Assembly: GCA_030267565.1 (NCBI GenBank)
Contig: BRXU01000040.1
Location: forward strand, 806,001-870,000
Length of the DNA: 64,000 nt
Origin: Pleodorina starrii
Lineage: Eukaryota; Chlorophyta; Chlorophyceae; Chlamydomonadales; Volvocaceae
Direction: 5' to 3'
Shown here: piece after piece, positions 34,465 to 46,739 of the stretch
How positions within the stretch are numbered: position 1 is the stretch's first letter
Layout: each line of letters begins with the position of its first letter
Translations under genes and position numbers: made by a program
The notes under the pieces: model-generated
Databases searched by the model: none
What the model was told of the DNA's origin: nothing
Seen by the model: the letters and a program-made list of their open reading frames with translations, nothing else

Positions 34465-37400
34465 CTACCTCATGGGCATCACGGTTCCGCACGCGGCGTT
34501 GGGGCCGCCCTTGAACGGCACGGTGGGCACGCCTGCCGCCTGGAACGCCAGCCGCACGTCGCCGCGCGTCTGCGGCGGCTCCTCCAAGTACGGCGCCTCG
34601 TCCTCCGGTACGAACGCCTCCGAGGCCAGCGTGCAGGCCATGCTCGTCCAATCGTCAAAGTACGACCCGAAATCCAGGTGCTCGCTCCAGGCCAGCAGCT
34701 CATCCACCTTGTCGTCCAGCTGATTGTCGTCCAGATCGTCCGGATTGAAGTTCAGATCGAACGCCGCCGGCCCGCCGCCGCCGCCGATGCCGCCGCCGGC
34801 GGCGGCTCCGTCGCCGCTGCCCGATGGCAGCACGATGCCCGTCCCCTCCTGGTACATCTTGCGCAGCCATTCGCGCTTCCTCTGCTTCACCATCCTCGCG
34901 CGCTGCTCCCTGCACGGGTATCCCCGCGGCACACACAAGTGCGACTCAGAAGATCTAGCCACCGTCACCGCCACCGTCACCGTTCGGCAGGGCGGCTTTG
35001 CTTGTGTCGTGTTGTGAATGACACGCACACACGCGCACGAGCGCGCGTGCGTACTAGGGCCTTACAGCGCAAGCCCGGATCAACGAACCTCGACCAGACG
35101 CATCTCACATAAAGAAGACGCATCTCACATCCCGCCTCACACTTCTTACCTCCGCACCGCCGGGTTGTAGTGGAACATGGGCTGCCGCTTGAGGCGCGTC
35201 ATGGTGGTGACCGGGTCCTCGTCCAGGAGCACCCGCTCCGAAACCGGCCGCCAGCCGTTGTTCTCGTGCCGCTCGTACCAGCCCTTGGTGCTGCGCAACC
35301 CGATGGTGCCGTCCGGCTTCAGGTACTCTCTGCGTGGGACAGACAGCCCCACCCGCACCCGCACCCGCACCCGCACCCGCACCCGCACCCGCACCCGCAC
35401 CCGCACCCGCACCCGCACCCGCACCCGCACCCGCACCCGCACCCGCACCCGCACCAGGGGGGTTGGTTGGGTTGGGTTCGGGTTTGGTTCGGAGGGTTCG
35501 AGATCACAGTGGACGCGGAAACAGAGTGTCGTTTAGGTCCTAAAATGGGTCGAGGCGGGAAATGGAGGCGGAAGCGGTATCGCAGCTGCTGCAGCAGCAG
35601 CGGCCTCTGCTCCATCCATGGGAACGAACGAGATGATCCGACAGGCCGAATCCCCAGGAGGGAGGCAGACGGAGGGAGGGAGGGAGACGGAGGGAAGGAG
35701 ACGGAGGGAACCGGCGCGCCTCGGATTAGAAGGATGGGCTTACATGGCCGCGAGTAAGGAAGTGCATCCGTTGACACGCATCCGCGGGCTAAAACCTGAC
35801 GGAGCCGCCGTCCTACGCCGTACCTGTACGAGTTGTCAAACTCAAACTCCTCCTCCTGAAACACGTGCTTCTTCTTCGTCCTCACACCCGCCGCCGCCGC
35901 GCCGCCCCCCCTCCTGCCGCCGCCGCCGCCGCTCCCCGCCAGCGGCAGGCCCAGCAGCAGCGGCCCCAGAGGGGTCACCGCTGCCCCGCCACCGCCGCCG
36001 CCAGTCCCGCGGGCGTGGTTGTGTATCTCCCCCGGCGTGACCCGCACCTCCTTCGCATAGTCCCGCGGCCCAAAGGCGCAGATGTCCGCCACAGGGCGGT
36101 GCGTGAAGATCTTGTAGAAGACGAGGGGCGGGAAGACGGTGCCGCCCAGGCGGAAGCGCACGTGGATGCCGGCAGCCGCGTCCACCAACTGAGCCTCGCG
36201 CGGGTTGATGACGCGGAGCAGCTCCCGCGGGTCACCACGCTCCCTGAGGCAGCGGAGACGGGAAGAAGGGGATTTGAGCGGCAGGAGTCACGAAGACCGC
36301 GGTATATAGAAGATAGAGTAAGGGGTAAGGGGGGCGAGGGGGATGTGGGCATGGGGCGGGAGACAGCAGGGAAAGGGACTGGGAGGGAAGGGGAGGGGAG
36401 GGAGACGCGGCCGCGGAAGCGGACGCGGGCAACCCTCCCTGGCCCGCAGCCGCCGGCTCTGCGTCCGCTAAGGCAGGCGCGCGGGGCGGCGCTCAAGCGC
36501 GGTGCTCTCTGCCGCTCCCACTCCCGCGCTCTCGTTCACCACCCCTCTTCTCTCTCGCCACCTTTCACTCGCCGCTCCCGCCGCCGCCCACACCCTCCCG
36601 GCAGCCTGCACCTGAAGCGGATGAGGTCGCGGTAGTAGAGGAAGATGCGGTGGTTTCGGTGCGCGCGCCAGGCGGTCTGGATGACCCTGGCCGCCATGTT
36701 GGTGCGGTAGGAGACGTCGTGGTGGGTGGCCCACTCCATCTCCACCTTGCGGATGCGGGCGCGCTGGGGAGGGGGAAGGGGGGGAAGGCGGATGGGAGGG
36801 AGAGGAACGGATGTGGGAGCGTTGTGGATATATAAAGAGAGATGCCGCAGTGGCGGGATGGGGACGGCGGACAGCGGGCGCGGGCGCGCGCTGGGGAGTG
36901 GAAAGGGGGCCGCGGAGGGAGAGAAGCAGGAGGGGCAGCGAGAGGAGATGCGGGTGCGGGGAAAGCGGGGGCCAGAAGGGCAACGGGGCGCGGGATGCAC
37001 GGAAGGGTTAAGAGAAGGTGTAGTGGAGTGGAGTTGAGTGACGGTGGCGGGCCAGGGGGAAGGGCGAGAAACGGGGGCGAGGAGGGGCAACGGCGAGGAG
37101 GAGAGAGGGCTCCGCCGTTGCTGACGCAGCGAAGGAGCCGGGAAGGGTCGGGAGCTAGGAGCTAGGATGGGTGGGGCGGAGCTCCGATGTGCGGATAGAC
37201 CGTATTGGCTTCCCCGGGGGAGACGCTCCCTGTGCTGTGATGCAGACCCGCATGGGCCTTGTGGCGCTCTTGACGCGGGCCCCCCCCCCTGGAGTGCCCT
37301 GCTGGGGAAAGAGACACGAGCCCCGGGCAGCCTCCCGAAAACCCGCCCTACGTCGCGTGGCATCAGCTGACAGCTACACATGGCAGAGAATGCCGGATAG

Positions 37401-37697
37401 GATATGCGGGGGATGGGATACCCGTCCGCAGCCGCCCCACGCCCTCGCGCGAGGCACGGCACGCAGCACGACCCGCAGCACACACGGCCAGCGTTCGGTC
37501 ACAAGCAGGCCTGCGCGATGCCGTGGGAGAGTCAGGACAACACGTACCCTGGCGAGGTACTCCTTGCGCACGCGGTAGCCGCGCCACCATCGCTGGATGG
37601 TGGTCGCTGCGAAAACCGCCAGGTAGTTGTCGCTATACGGAGATGGTCCTGGGCCATCATCATCATCGTCGTCATCCATGTAAGGTGGCCTCTCCAT
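34465..37697 (-). CDS. IQ-motif protein, C11orf65/MFI-like
   Basis: Five exons (37697-37548, 36763-36612, 36243-35824, 35329-35150, 34909-34465) join to 448 codons. After an acidic start (MDDDDDDDGPG) come two IQ-type calmodulin-binding helices, AATTIQRWWRGYRVRKEY and AARVIQTAWRAHRNHRIFLY. Then comes a conserved block, RDLIRFRERGDPRELLRVIN, EAQLVDAAAGIHVRFRLGG and FPPLVFYKIFTHRPVADICA. This block matches what I know of the C11orf65/MFI family, found in animals and flagellated protists. The rest has a Gly-rich insert, then TKGWYERHENNGWRPVSERV with RLKRQPMFHYNPAVRR, then a basic helix and an acidic tail (DDLDDNQLDDKVDEL). The precise function is unknown. A calmodulin-linked ciliary or organelle role is inference. 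A hexamer tract sits in intron 4. Divergent from LSG1. Confidence 0.8.
35350..35455. repeat. CCCGCA hexanucleotide microsatellite
   Basis: About 17 perfect copies of CCCGCA in the IQ gene's intron 4, about 20 bases upstream (in the sense direction) of the acceptor of the exon starting at 35329. Long repeat-coded open frames in several phases are artefacts. Confidence 0.95.
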
Positions 37698-38202
37698 ACT
37701 TAAAGGTTGATCAAGCAACGCCTTTCGCCAGCGAGGTAGGGCCTGGCCTGCCCCCGCCGTTACGCGTCAACTTCCTCTTGATTGTTTTTGCAAACCCTGC
37801 GATGGTCCCGGAGTAGCTATAGATTTGGAGCAATTCGTGCACCGAACGCACTTCGATTGATATCGGAGCAGGTAGGCAAGCAGCGTAAAGTTATTAATTA
37901 TTTCAAAGATTTTTGCTTTTGCGCATGTAAGTCGAATGCTGCCAGTTGGTATATGAACCGAGCGACCAACTAAGTAAAAACAGTTAGTCCACTGCACGAC
38001 ATCGTAATGCAGCCCTCACGGCAAGCGGTTTCACGTAACGCGTGTAGCGACTGAACATCAGACAGTAAGCTCATTATTATTGTAGAAGTCCCTGTGCACG
38101 TTAAGACGGCTCCCGTCGCCACACGGTGTACCGCCAGTGAACACATTTTAGGCTGAGTTTGGTTGCACCGCTGGACATTATCTTGACGACATCCATTAAG
38201 TC
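37698..38202. promoter_or_regulatory. Shared 5' region of the IQ gene (-) and LSG1 (+)
   Basis: The divergent start codons are 505 bases apart. The middle (37860-38090) is AT-rich compared with both genes. No element is called. Confidence 0.5.
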
Positions 38203-41200
38203 ATGGGCCGCCACAATGGCAAGGCCCGAAAAGCCGGAGAGCGCGTCGGCGCTACGCTGGCGGCGAAGAACAAGAAGGTGCGTTGCAACGAAAGCGGGTT
38301 ATTTTCCGTCCTTGGGACCTAAGAAGAAGATTGGGCTTGGTGCAGTGGATTTCGCGGCACGCCGTCGTTTCGGCTCCATCCGTCGATGACCCTGGGTCGT
38401 CCATGGGCCTTTGCTCGGCTGCTGGCGTCCAGCATCATCACGTGCACGGTTTCATACCTAGTTCCTTTCATGGAGTTTGCCGAACGTCCGATGTGTACGA
38501 AACCACAGACGATATCGCAGAGGGTTCAGGGTTGACGTTGTACCTGCGGGAATGCACGGATGTGGGACCAACCGAGACTCAAGCACAGCTGCATCCCCAT
38601 ATCCTCCCCGCATCCTCCGCCTCCCGGGGCCCCGCCACGCACGAGCACTGGAAGTGCAGCGCGTCCTTCCCATCGTTAGTGTCATGCATGGTAACAGCCT
38701 GCGCCATAGCTAAACACCCTTCCGTCACGCCTACCCCCACCCCACCCCGCAGCTCCCGCCCAGACCGCCCACGTCGTGCCGCAGCCTGAGCTCCCTCCCT
38801 CCCTCGCTCGCGCCCATCCCCACCGCAACACAGCCTTCCACCTCCGCTGGTCCACCTTGCTGGAACCTCCTCCCCCCTTTACCTCCGACCCCACCCCCAT
38901 TAACCCAACGACCCTAAACCTCCCCCCCGCATCCGTATCCGTTATTCCGCATCCGTGGATAAACCCCCCGTGTCCTCCTTTCCCCCGCCCGGAGCTGCGG
39001 TATCTTCTTCTTACCCCTGCCCCCGACCGCACCCTTCCGCCCCCGCAGACTGCCCCCACCACCCAGGCGGCCATCAGCGCCCAGTTCAAACACACCACGG
39101 ACGCCGGCCTCGGACGCAACATGCAGAGCGTGCTGGACCGCAACGACCTGGACGAGCTCATGGCCATGGTACGACACCGTACGACAATGGTGCCGCCACC
39201 ACGCGCTCCCGCACCCGGCCCCTTCCTCCAAGGCCCGCCTCGTGGGCCGACCCGACCCGACCCGACCCAACCCGACCCGACCCGACCCGACCCGACCCGA
39301 CCCGACCCGATCGTCAGCCTGTCAGATTGCATGGACTGTCACACTCTCCCCCCCAATCCAAAACACACGCACACGCTCACATACACACGCACACCCCCCC
39401 CCCGCCCCCCTGCCCCCTCTGCTGTACCGGTACTGCCCTCAGGCGGACCTCGCCGACCGCGACTTCAGCGCCGAGCGGGGTCAGGCGATTGTTGTGAGCA
39501 CCGGGGTGGTGGACCCGCTGGCGGAGGCGAAGAGGGCGGAGGAGCGGGCGGAGGCGGAGGCGCGTAACGCCCACCGACTGGCGCTGCCGCGGAGGCCTCC
39601 CTGGACTTCCGACATGAGCGGGGAGCAGCTTGATCTGCAGGTGGGAGGGGGGGAGGGGGGTAATAAAAAAGGCCCGGGAAGAGGGAACTCAACGCAGTTA
39701 CCTGGGATATTACCTGAGGATTACTTGGGGGGGTAAGGGGGTTGGGGGTGGGGGTGTATTGGGGGAGGACGTGTGTGTATTGGGGGGCTGGGGGGAGTGT
39801 GGGCATCAAGGGGCGGCGCGGGGGCGTGTGTGTGTATTTCTGTTGGGGGAATGGGGAGCCCTGAGCCCTGGGAGCTGGGAGGAGGGGTGATTAGGGCGGG
39901 GTGGTTGGGTTGGGTGGATGGTGCGGGGGTGGGGAACGGGGTCCAAGGTTTGGGCTTGAAGGGGGGAGCCGGTGAGACGGGAGATGGCTCGGTCCCGGTC
40001 TTGGTCTCGGTCCCGACAGCAATGCGTGGGAAGGACTGACCTGGAGGGGCTGGGTGGGGACGGCGGCATCGTGCGCCTTCTTACCCACACGTATCCGTAC
40101 CGCTGCCGCACCCGCAACCGCAACCGCACCCGATCACCCCCTCCCCAGCCTGCTCCCCGTCCATTGCCTCCCGCCCCCACCTGCCGCTCCTCCTCCTCCC
40201 CCTCCTCCTCCATCGCCTGCAATCCCTCCCTCAATCCCCCTACCCCATCCAATTTCCTCCCCCCTTCCCGGTTCTCCCCCCTTCCCGGCTCCCCCTTCCC
40301 GGTTTCGTTCTTGCATTACACTCTTCAATCCCCCCCTTTCCATTCCGCCCCATCCCTCCCTTTCCCCCTCTTTCTGTGCTCTGCGTTGCCCTTGTTCTCC
40401 TCGTCTCTCTCCCGCCACCCCCGCCCCCACCCCCACCAGGAGCGCACCTCGTTTCTGTCCTGGCGCCGCAACCTGGCTAACCTGGAGGAGGCTGAGAAGC
40501 TGGTGCTGACCCCCTTCGAGAAGAACCTGGAGGTGTGGAGGCAGCTGTGGAGAGTGCTGGAGAGGTCGGACATTGTGGTGCAGGTGAGGAGGGGCGGGAG
40601 AGGGAAGGAAGGGGCGAGGCGGGGGGTTTAGGGGTAAAGGTAGGGGTAGGGGTAGAAGTAGCGGTGGAAGGGGAAGCGAAGCGGAGAAGCCGAAAGTAGC
40701 CGAAAGAAAGGCCGCGTTGCGGAGCCGGTTGGGAGCGGGGTGGGGCGGGGTGGGATGCAGGAGAGGTTGGGAGTACTGGACTGATGCGAGGGAGTGGGGG
40801 GGTGTGTGGGTTGGGGGAGGGAGGGTGTGGGTGTGGGTGTGGATGTTGGACGGGAGGAGAGGGGGCGCAACGGTAGAAAAATGAAGCAAAGGGGGGTAAG
40901 AAGGGCTAGGAAAGTGGTTAGCGGGGCTGGGGGGGGTACAGAAAAACACCGCAGCAGCCAGAACCGCTTTTTTTACCCCCACCACCCCGCCCCCCGCCCC
41001 CCCCTCACCCACACCCACACCCACAGGTGGTAGACGCTCGCGACCCGCTGCTGTACCGTTCTGAGGACCTTGAGGCCTACGCCCGGGAGCTGCACTCGAG
41101 CAAGGGCTCCCTTCTGTTGCTCAATAAGGCCGACCTGCTGCCCCCCCACGTGCGGACCGCCTGGGCGGACTACCTGGACAAGGTGCGGGGGAGGGGGAAG

Positions 41201-41510
41201 GGGGGCGTGTGTGTGTCCCGGTAAACGAACGTGTGTGCGTGTGTGTTTGGGGTAAGGAACGGATATGTGGTTGTTTTTTGGGGCCCCGATCGCGTCCGTA
41301 TCCATTCATTCGTGCCCGTGTGGTCGCATCGGCCGCCTCCGCTGGGGCCTTGGCTCGCAGGCGGGTGTGGAGTACGCCTTCTGGTCGGCCCACTCCGTCA
41401 TTCAGGAGCAGCAGCGGCTGCGCTCCGAGGCGGCGGCGCTGGGGGTGGACCCCACCGCCCTGCGCAAGGTGCTGCAGCTCCAACAACAACAACAAAAGGA
41501 ACTGGACGAG

Positions 41511-41549
<39 letters not shown>

Positions 41550-42964
41550 CAACAGCAAGGGCCAGGCGGGAGAGGAGCAGACGGGGCGGCGGCGGCGCCG
41601 GGCCCAGGGCCCGGCGGCGGCGGCGGCGGCTCCGCCGCCGCCGACCCCCGGATCCGGATCCTGGATGTGGACGAGCTGCTGGATCTGTTTGAGCGCCGCT
41701 GCGCGGCGGCGGTGGCGGCTGCGGGACCGGATGACCCACGGGTCAGTGAGGGTCCGGAGCGGCGCCACATGGTCGGCCTGGTGGGCTATCCCAACGTCGG
41801 CAAGTCCAGCACGATCAATGCGCTCTTTGGCGTCAAGAAGACGGCGGTGGCGCCGACGCCGGGCAAGACCAAGCACTTTCAGACGCTGCACGTGTCGCCG
41901 GGGGTGGTGCTGTGCGACTGCCCGGGGCTGGTGATGCCCAAGTTTGCGCGCAGTCGCGCGGAGATGGTGGCGGCGGGTGTCGTACCGATTGACCGTCTGA
42001 CGGACATTCGGCAGCCGGTGGATGTGGTGGCGGGGCGCGTGGGGGGGCCGCAGCTGTGCGCGGTGTACGGCATCAAGCTGCCGCCGCCGCCGCGCCATGC
42101 GCCCGCGGACACGGCGCCGACGGCGGAGCAAGTGCTCAGGTGGGGGTGGGAGTGGGGGTGGGGTGGGGTGGGGTGGGGGCCTGGCCTGGAATGTGGGGAT
42201 GGAGGCGGGAGAGGAAGGAGAAGGGGGGTGTGGTGGGGGTTGGGGTTTTAGGGTATGGCTCGGAAGTGGTGGGAGAGCGTGTGGCTGCGGTTGCGGTTGC
42301 GACCCTTACTACCCTAAAAACCCTGAAACATACCCGCCACTGAGTGTCACTCTTTACCCACCCACCCATTCCCACCCACCCATTCCCACGCACCCACCCA
42401 TCCCCACCAATTCCCACCCAACCTCCCTCCACCCCCAACACACTCAGGGCCTACGCGATGCTCCGCGGCTGGACGGCGGGTTCCGGTCTTCCCGACGAGA
42501 CGCGCGCCGGCCGCCAGATCCTGCGCGACTACACAAACGGCAAGCTCGTCTACTGCCTCCTGCCGCCGGGCAGCCAGCCGCAGGGCTGGGTACCGGGCGC
42601 GGCGGAGGCAGGCGCCAGGGCCGCGGCCGTGGCGGCGGCCGAGCCGCCGCCGGCGCCGGAGGCGCCGGAGGCGCCCGACTCGTCGGAAGACGAGGCGGCG
42701 GCGGCGGAGCCGCCGCCGCCGCCGTCGCAGGCGGCGGCAGCGGCGGTGCCTGCGGACGATTTGGACGCGGCGGATTTGGATTTGCTGCAGGGGTTGGGTC
42801 TGGGCCCAAAGGCCGCCAAGGCCAAGCGCCCCGAGTACAAGTTCAACAAGAAGGCGCCGCGGACGAAGGGAGACCGGGGGCAGCTGCGGGCGGAGGGGGG
42901 ATACGACGGCGCGGGCATGGTGCACGGCAAGAAGGGCGGGCTGGTGCGGGTGGGCGGGCACTGA
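38203..42964 (+). CDS. LSG1: LSG1-type circularly permuted GTPase, 60S ribosome assembly
   Basis: Cytoplasmic GTPase that completes maturation of the large ribosomal subunit and triggers release of the export adaptor NMD3. Seven exons (38203-38277, 39049-39168, 39443-39640, 40440-40583, 41027-41182, 41361-42139, 42448-42964) join to 662 codons. It starts MGRHNGKARKAGERVGATLA. The GTPase motifs are in the permuted order: VVDARDPLLYR, LLLLNKADLLP (G4), then GYPNVGKSSTINAL (G1 P-loop), TPGKTKHFQT (G2) and CDCPGLV (G3). An acidic stretch (a run of about 14 Glu) with Gln and Gly tracts separates G4 from G1. The C-terminus has GRQILRDYTNGKLVYCLLPP, then an Ala/Pro/Glu-rich stretch and basic KFNKKAPRTKGDRGQL. 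A TGTAA lies 678 bases past the stop. Confidence 0.95.
39247..39310. repeat. GACCC pentanucleotide tract in LSG1 intron 2
   Basis: About 12 copies of CCCGA/CCCAA in tandem, within LSG1 intron 2. A CA/CACG-rich tract follows at 39361-39393. Confidence 0.9.
39657..39706 (+). repeat. Intronic repeat family C, copy in LSG1
   Basis: A 50-base sequence starting GGGGTAATAAAAAAGGCCCG and ending CAACGCAGTTACCTGGG, 17 bases after the donor of LSG1 intron 3. It matches copies at 58018-58070 (BTB gene) and 60260-60309 (CH-JHY gene). Its ends are inverted (GGTAA/TTACC). Confidence 0.75.
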
Positions 42965-43642
42965 GGGAAGGATGTGGGGTGGGGTGGGGTGGCGAGAAGG
43001 GTTGTTGGGGGGGGGGCTGCAGCAAGGTGGAGGCGGCGGCTGGGTGGGGGATGGAACTGGCGGGTGGTATGTGGTGGGGTGGGGTGGGGGCGCTGAGATC
43101 TGTAGTTTGTGAGGAGGTTGCTCCCTCTGCAAACGGCGGTTGGGGGACCAGGGGGCCCGTTCGTTGTGCGGGTCTTGGACTCTCGGAGGTTCGGAGCTGA
43201 GGGGGGGTGGGGTGGGGGCGCGCGCGCGTCGTGGTGGGCTTTTGTCCGTTCATGTTTGTGGTGGTGGAGGGCGCTTTGTGCGCGCGTGTGTGTGTGTGTG
43301 TGTGATGGGCGTTTGGTAACGGTAACGGTGCTCTGCCGCCGGTAGCGGTGCGGCGTTTGTTTGTTTGTCAAACAGGGTTTTGCTTCTGGTTTAGTTTCTG
43401 GCCGTTATTTTGCTTGCGGGCTGTGTGGTGATGATGAGTACTTGACTTGCCAAGCGCTGCAGACAGGGGGGCAGAGAGGGGCAGCCGGAGCAGGTGGGAG
43501 GGGGTGAAGGATGGACCGGTGCCGCCGCCGTTGTGCGCGTTATGCCGCTGCCGGCCTCTCAAATCCAACCCAACCCGGACGCATTTTACGGACGCGCAAA
43601 AATGCCCACACGCCGTGGTGGGACGTTTTTTCTGCGCCCCTT

Positions 43643-43647
43643 TGTAA
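43643..43647 (+). terminator. Polyadenylation signal TGTAA of LSG1
   Basis: TGTAA lies 678 bases past the LSG1 stop, just after a T-rich patch. It is the first such pentamer I noticed downstream. Confidence 0.5.
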
Positions 43648-46495
43648 CATTGTATGATTAGGACTGGCGTGGCCCCGTTGCGACCGACACCTAACCCGCG
43701 CGCGTGTGTGTGTGTGACCGGTGTACGGCACCGCAGGGAAGGGGAGGGGGGGCTGTGTGGTGGGGGTTTTGGAACTGAACCTGCAAAAGAGGGCACGTCG
43801 AACGCGTTGCGACTCCAATCCCCACCACCACCACCACCACCCACTGGGCACTAGTCGCCTCGTTCCGAAGCATCGGAGGCAGCTCATTCCTGCTCATCCA
43901 TCCCTGTTACCAAAACAACAACACCACAAGTGGAAGAACCCGAGTTGGTTCCTGCATGTTGGACAAACTGGCTCAACAGGTTCGTAAGCTCGACAGGGCA
44001 ATGAACACGGGCGCTGTCCCTGATAAGCCAGGCGGCGGTGCAGCGGCGTGGACCCCGTAGGCCGGGCCCCAACTTCTCCAGCGACTGCAGCAGCAGCAGC
44101 GGGGGGGGGTTGACCTCTTCTTGACGTTGTGACGTTGCTGGGCGCAGCGTCAGAGTGCTGCGCCGCTCGCCTCCGGTGTGCAGTGCAGTGCACGGAGGGG
44201 GCAGCAGCAGCAGCAGCAGCAGCCTGCCCGTGGGCTTTTCTCTTCACACGGTTCCGGAGCCCCACAGTAACAACAACAACCACCACCACAGGAGACCACA
44301 GCAGCAGCAGCAGTAGGGCAGTATGGTTCGGGGGGCAGGCATCGGTACTTGTTCCTCGGCTGCTGTCGGCTTTGCGCGTCCGAGCCGGGAGGTGATTTGG
44401 GGCTGAGGCCAAGGGGGCTGGGTGGGTGGGAGGCTGCGCCGACCCCCCACCCCCGCACGAAAGAGCTCCCTCCCCGTCATGCCATAATGACATCGATCAA
44501 AGCCCAGGATGTCTGCTCTGCGAAAACGGCGGTGGATGTCGCCCGGCGGTGCATTTCGGTGCAGGGCAGAGGCCCACAGCCCAATCCAGTCATCGCAGAA
44601 TGCTTAAATGCGCGGTGCATGCGTCTTCCCGTGTTCAGAACTTCAGATGCCGTACACTGTACGGCCAGCGAATGCTGCTCCTGCGACGCGCAAACTGGTG
44701 CCGCCGCCGCCGCCGCGCAGCGCAGCACCCATTGTGTCTGTTGGGATGCAGCCGTTCATCGTCCTCCTCCTCTTCCTCCTCCTTCGATATGGCCGCACAA
44801 TGCGCTAGTGCCACACGACCACACGCCCGTCCCCACATCACCGACGCACTGGGCCTCTCCAGGCGCCACACAGTCATAATACCGTTTATCGTTTCTACTC
44901 GCACAATACAATGCCTGGCGGCACACACACTTGGGGCACACACTTGGGGCGGTCCGAAGGCGCGCATAATCGCGCACAGACAGACACTGGGGCACATTGG
45001 GACCCTCCAACTCACCTGAACGCGTATACCGGTACACACTCTCTTCCCCGAAAGGGTCCCTGCCTGGGCCCTCGGGGCCCCTCCTCCCGTTCTTCGCCGC
45101 CGCCAAAGGAAACACACACACGGACACACACGCACATGCACACACACACATACGCCGGGTTTCAGCCGGTGTACGGTACATTTACGCGCCCATAATAATA
45201 ATGGAACCTGGTTTGTTCGCGCAGCGCAGCCGTTCGTGAAATAAACCTCCCCCCCCGCCGCGAGAGGACCGTACGATGGTATCACCTCATTCCTTTCGCC
45301 GCCTGCCCTTCCGCCAGAGGGGCGCCGGCAGTACCGTAGCTGGATGGCGCCAGGCATCACCGCCTGGACTCCCTCCCTCCCTCCCTCCCGTGCTCAAAAC
45401 ACGGGCAGCGGCCTATTCGTGGAGAACTCCCTACAATATCACCGACGCATCCGCTGCCACCCACCGTGCCGCCGCCGATGATGCCAAAACAGGGCCCAGC
45501 CTAACGACAAGGAGCGAAGCGACGTCTTTCGCGCCAAAACGCACCCGCGGCGCCATCGCTCGGCCGGCCCCGCGCCTGGACTCCGCAGCCGACCCAGCGC
45601 AAACGGCGAGACTCGCCGTGTTGAAGATCCGTACTTACGCATCGTACAACATTGCCCGCATGGCGCCGTATACCAACAAAACGCACACAAATACACAGAC
45701 ACACGCGGCATAGCTTTTTTTGCCGCAACCCCACTGTGCATTTATGGCCGCATCCGAGATGCCTTTCCAGGGACCGCACACGGGCCAAGAGCGCAGCAGC
45801 ATCGCTGTTATCGACACGTCTTTGAACATTAGTCATTCCTGAGTTCGTTCGTAGTCAACAGGGGACCACGCAGCCCGTGCCCCTCCCCGTCCCATCGCAA
45901 CCAAAGCACACGAGTCACAGTGAGGGAGAGGAGCGCAATCTACTGTAATATTATTCCAAAAGCCAAAGCGTCTGTATACTGGGACGCTGACTCTGCAGGC
46001 GCTGTCGCAGGATGAATCATCAGAACGCACCAGACAAACCCAAACCCAGCCGCCAAGCCAATCCAATCCAGCTGGCATGACAAAGGACATGACGCGGGCA
46101 GCGGCAACGCACCCCATGCCAAGCACGCCTTGTGCACCACTCTGAACCACTCCGCGCCCGCCATAAGCGTGTGGCCTCAAGTCCAACCTCGCGCACATGG
46201 CGCCGGGGTGCCACGTCCCATGCCATGTCCCATGTCGCCGCGAAGGTGCCACCTCCCGACGGGCGCGCCTGTATTCACCGCCCACTGCCACAAACCCTTC
46301 AGGTATTTGTCGACGACGTCCCGCCATCGCTCCTCGCGCCCTCTCCAGTAAACCAGAGGAGTTCCACTGGGTCCCCCATCCATCCAAACGCGAGCTCTCC
46401 TCCTCCTCTTCCTCTTCCTCCCCTTCCGAGTCACCGCCTTCCGCACGAGGCGCCTCGCCGCTGCGCGCCGCCGCCGCCACCGTCGCCCAGTCTGC

Positions 46496-46500
46496 TTACA
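46496..46500 (-). terminator. Polyadenylation signal TGTAA of the bZIP gene
   Basis: TTACA on plus (TGTAA on minus) lies 240 bases past the bZIP stop at 46740, a normal distance for these algae. Confidence 0.5.
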
Positions 46501-46739
46501 GTCCACCCCCCCAATTCGCCGCGCCCTCACTCCGCACTCAATGCAGTCTACTGATCATTCGTGTGCCATTCTGCTGGCCACTTCGGGTTTGTTTCCCGCG
46601 TGGCTCGGAGTACCCCAGCTCAGTCCACAGTCCAGCCTAGTCCGCCCTGGCACGAGCCTCGTGCGATACGACCAAAGGTCTCTGCCTGGGCCCGATGCCG
46701 GAAGGACGAGGACGGACGGGGCCAGGCCCGGCGCGCCGC

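Larger units (their letters stand above)
42965..46739. other. Unassigned 3.8-kb stretch between LSG1 and bZIP 3' ends
   Basis: I cannot build a multi-exon gene here. The left part is LSG1 3' untranslated region up to about 43650. Two weak coding candidates exist: a plus-strand 34-codon frame at 43956-44060 (starts MLDKLAQQVRKLDRAMNTGA), and a minus-strand 64-codon frame at 45829-45635 with one hydrophobic segment (ACVCVFVCVLLVYGA) that ends on a GTAAGT, so it may splice onward. Simple CAG, CAA and CA tracts lie at 44080-44310 and 45100-45160. The right end is bZIP 3' untranslated region. Confidence 0.4.

Noticed and set aside
35470..35510. Possible tRNA B-box-like GGTTCGAG
   Set aside because: There is no matching A box or cloverleaf around it, and the site is in an intron flank. 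No tRNA is called.
35146..35543. Arg-Val, Pro-Ala and Cys-Gly repeat frames
   Set aside because: They translate the CCCGCA microsatellite in the IQ gene intron.
44635..45360. Minus-strand 241-codon frame between LSG1 and bZIP
   Set aside because: It is rich in Cys/Val from CA repeats, with no domain and no consistent splice sites.
45833..46480. Minus-strand frame with a Glu run
   Set aside because: The acidic run comes from a CTC/CTT simple tract lying in what is probably the bZIP 3' untranslated region. No splice-compatible partner was found.
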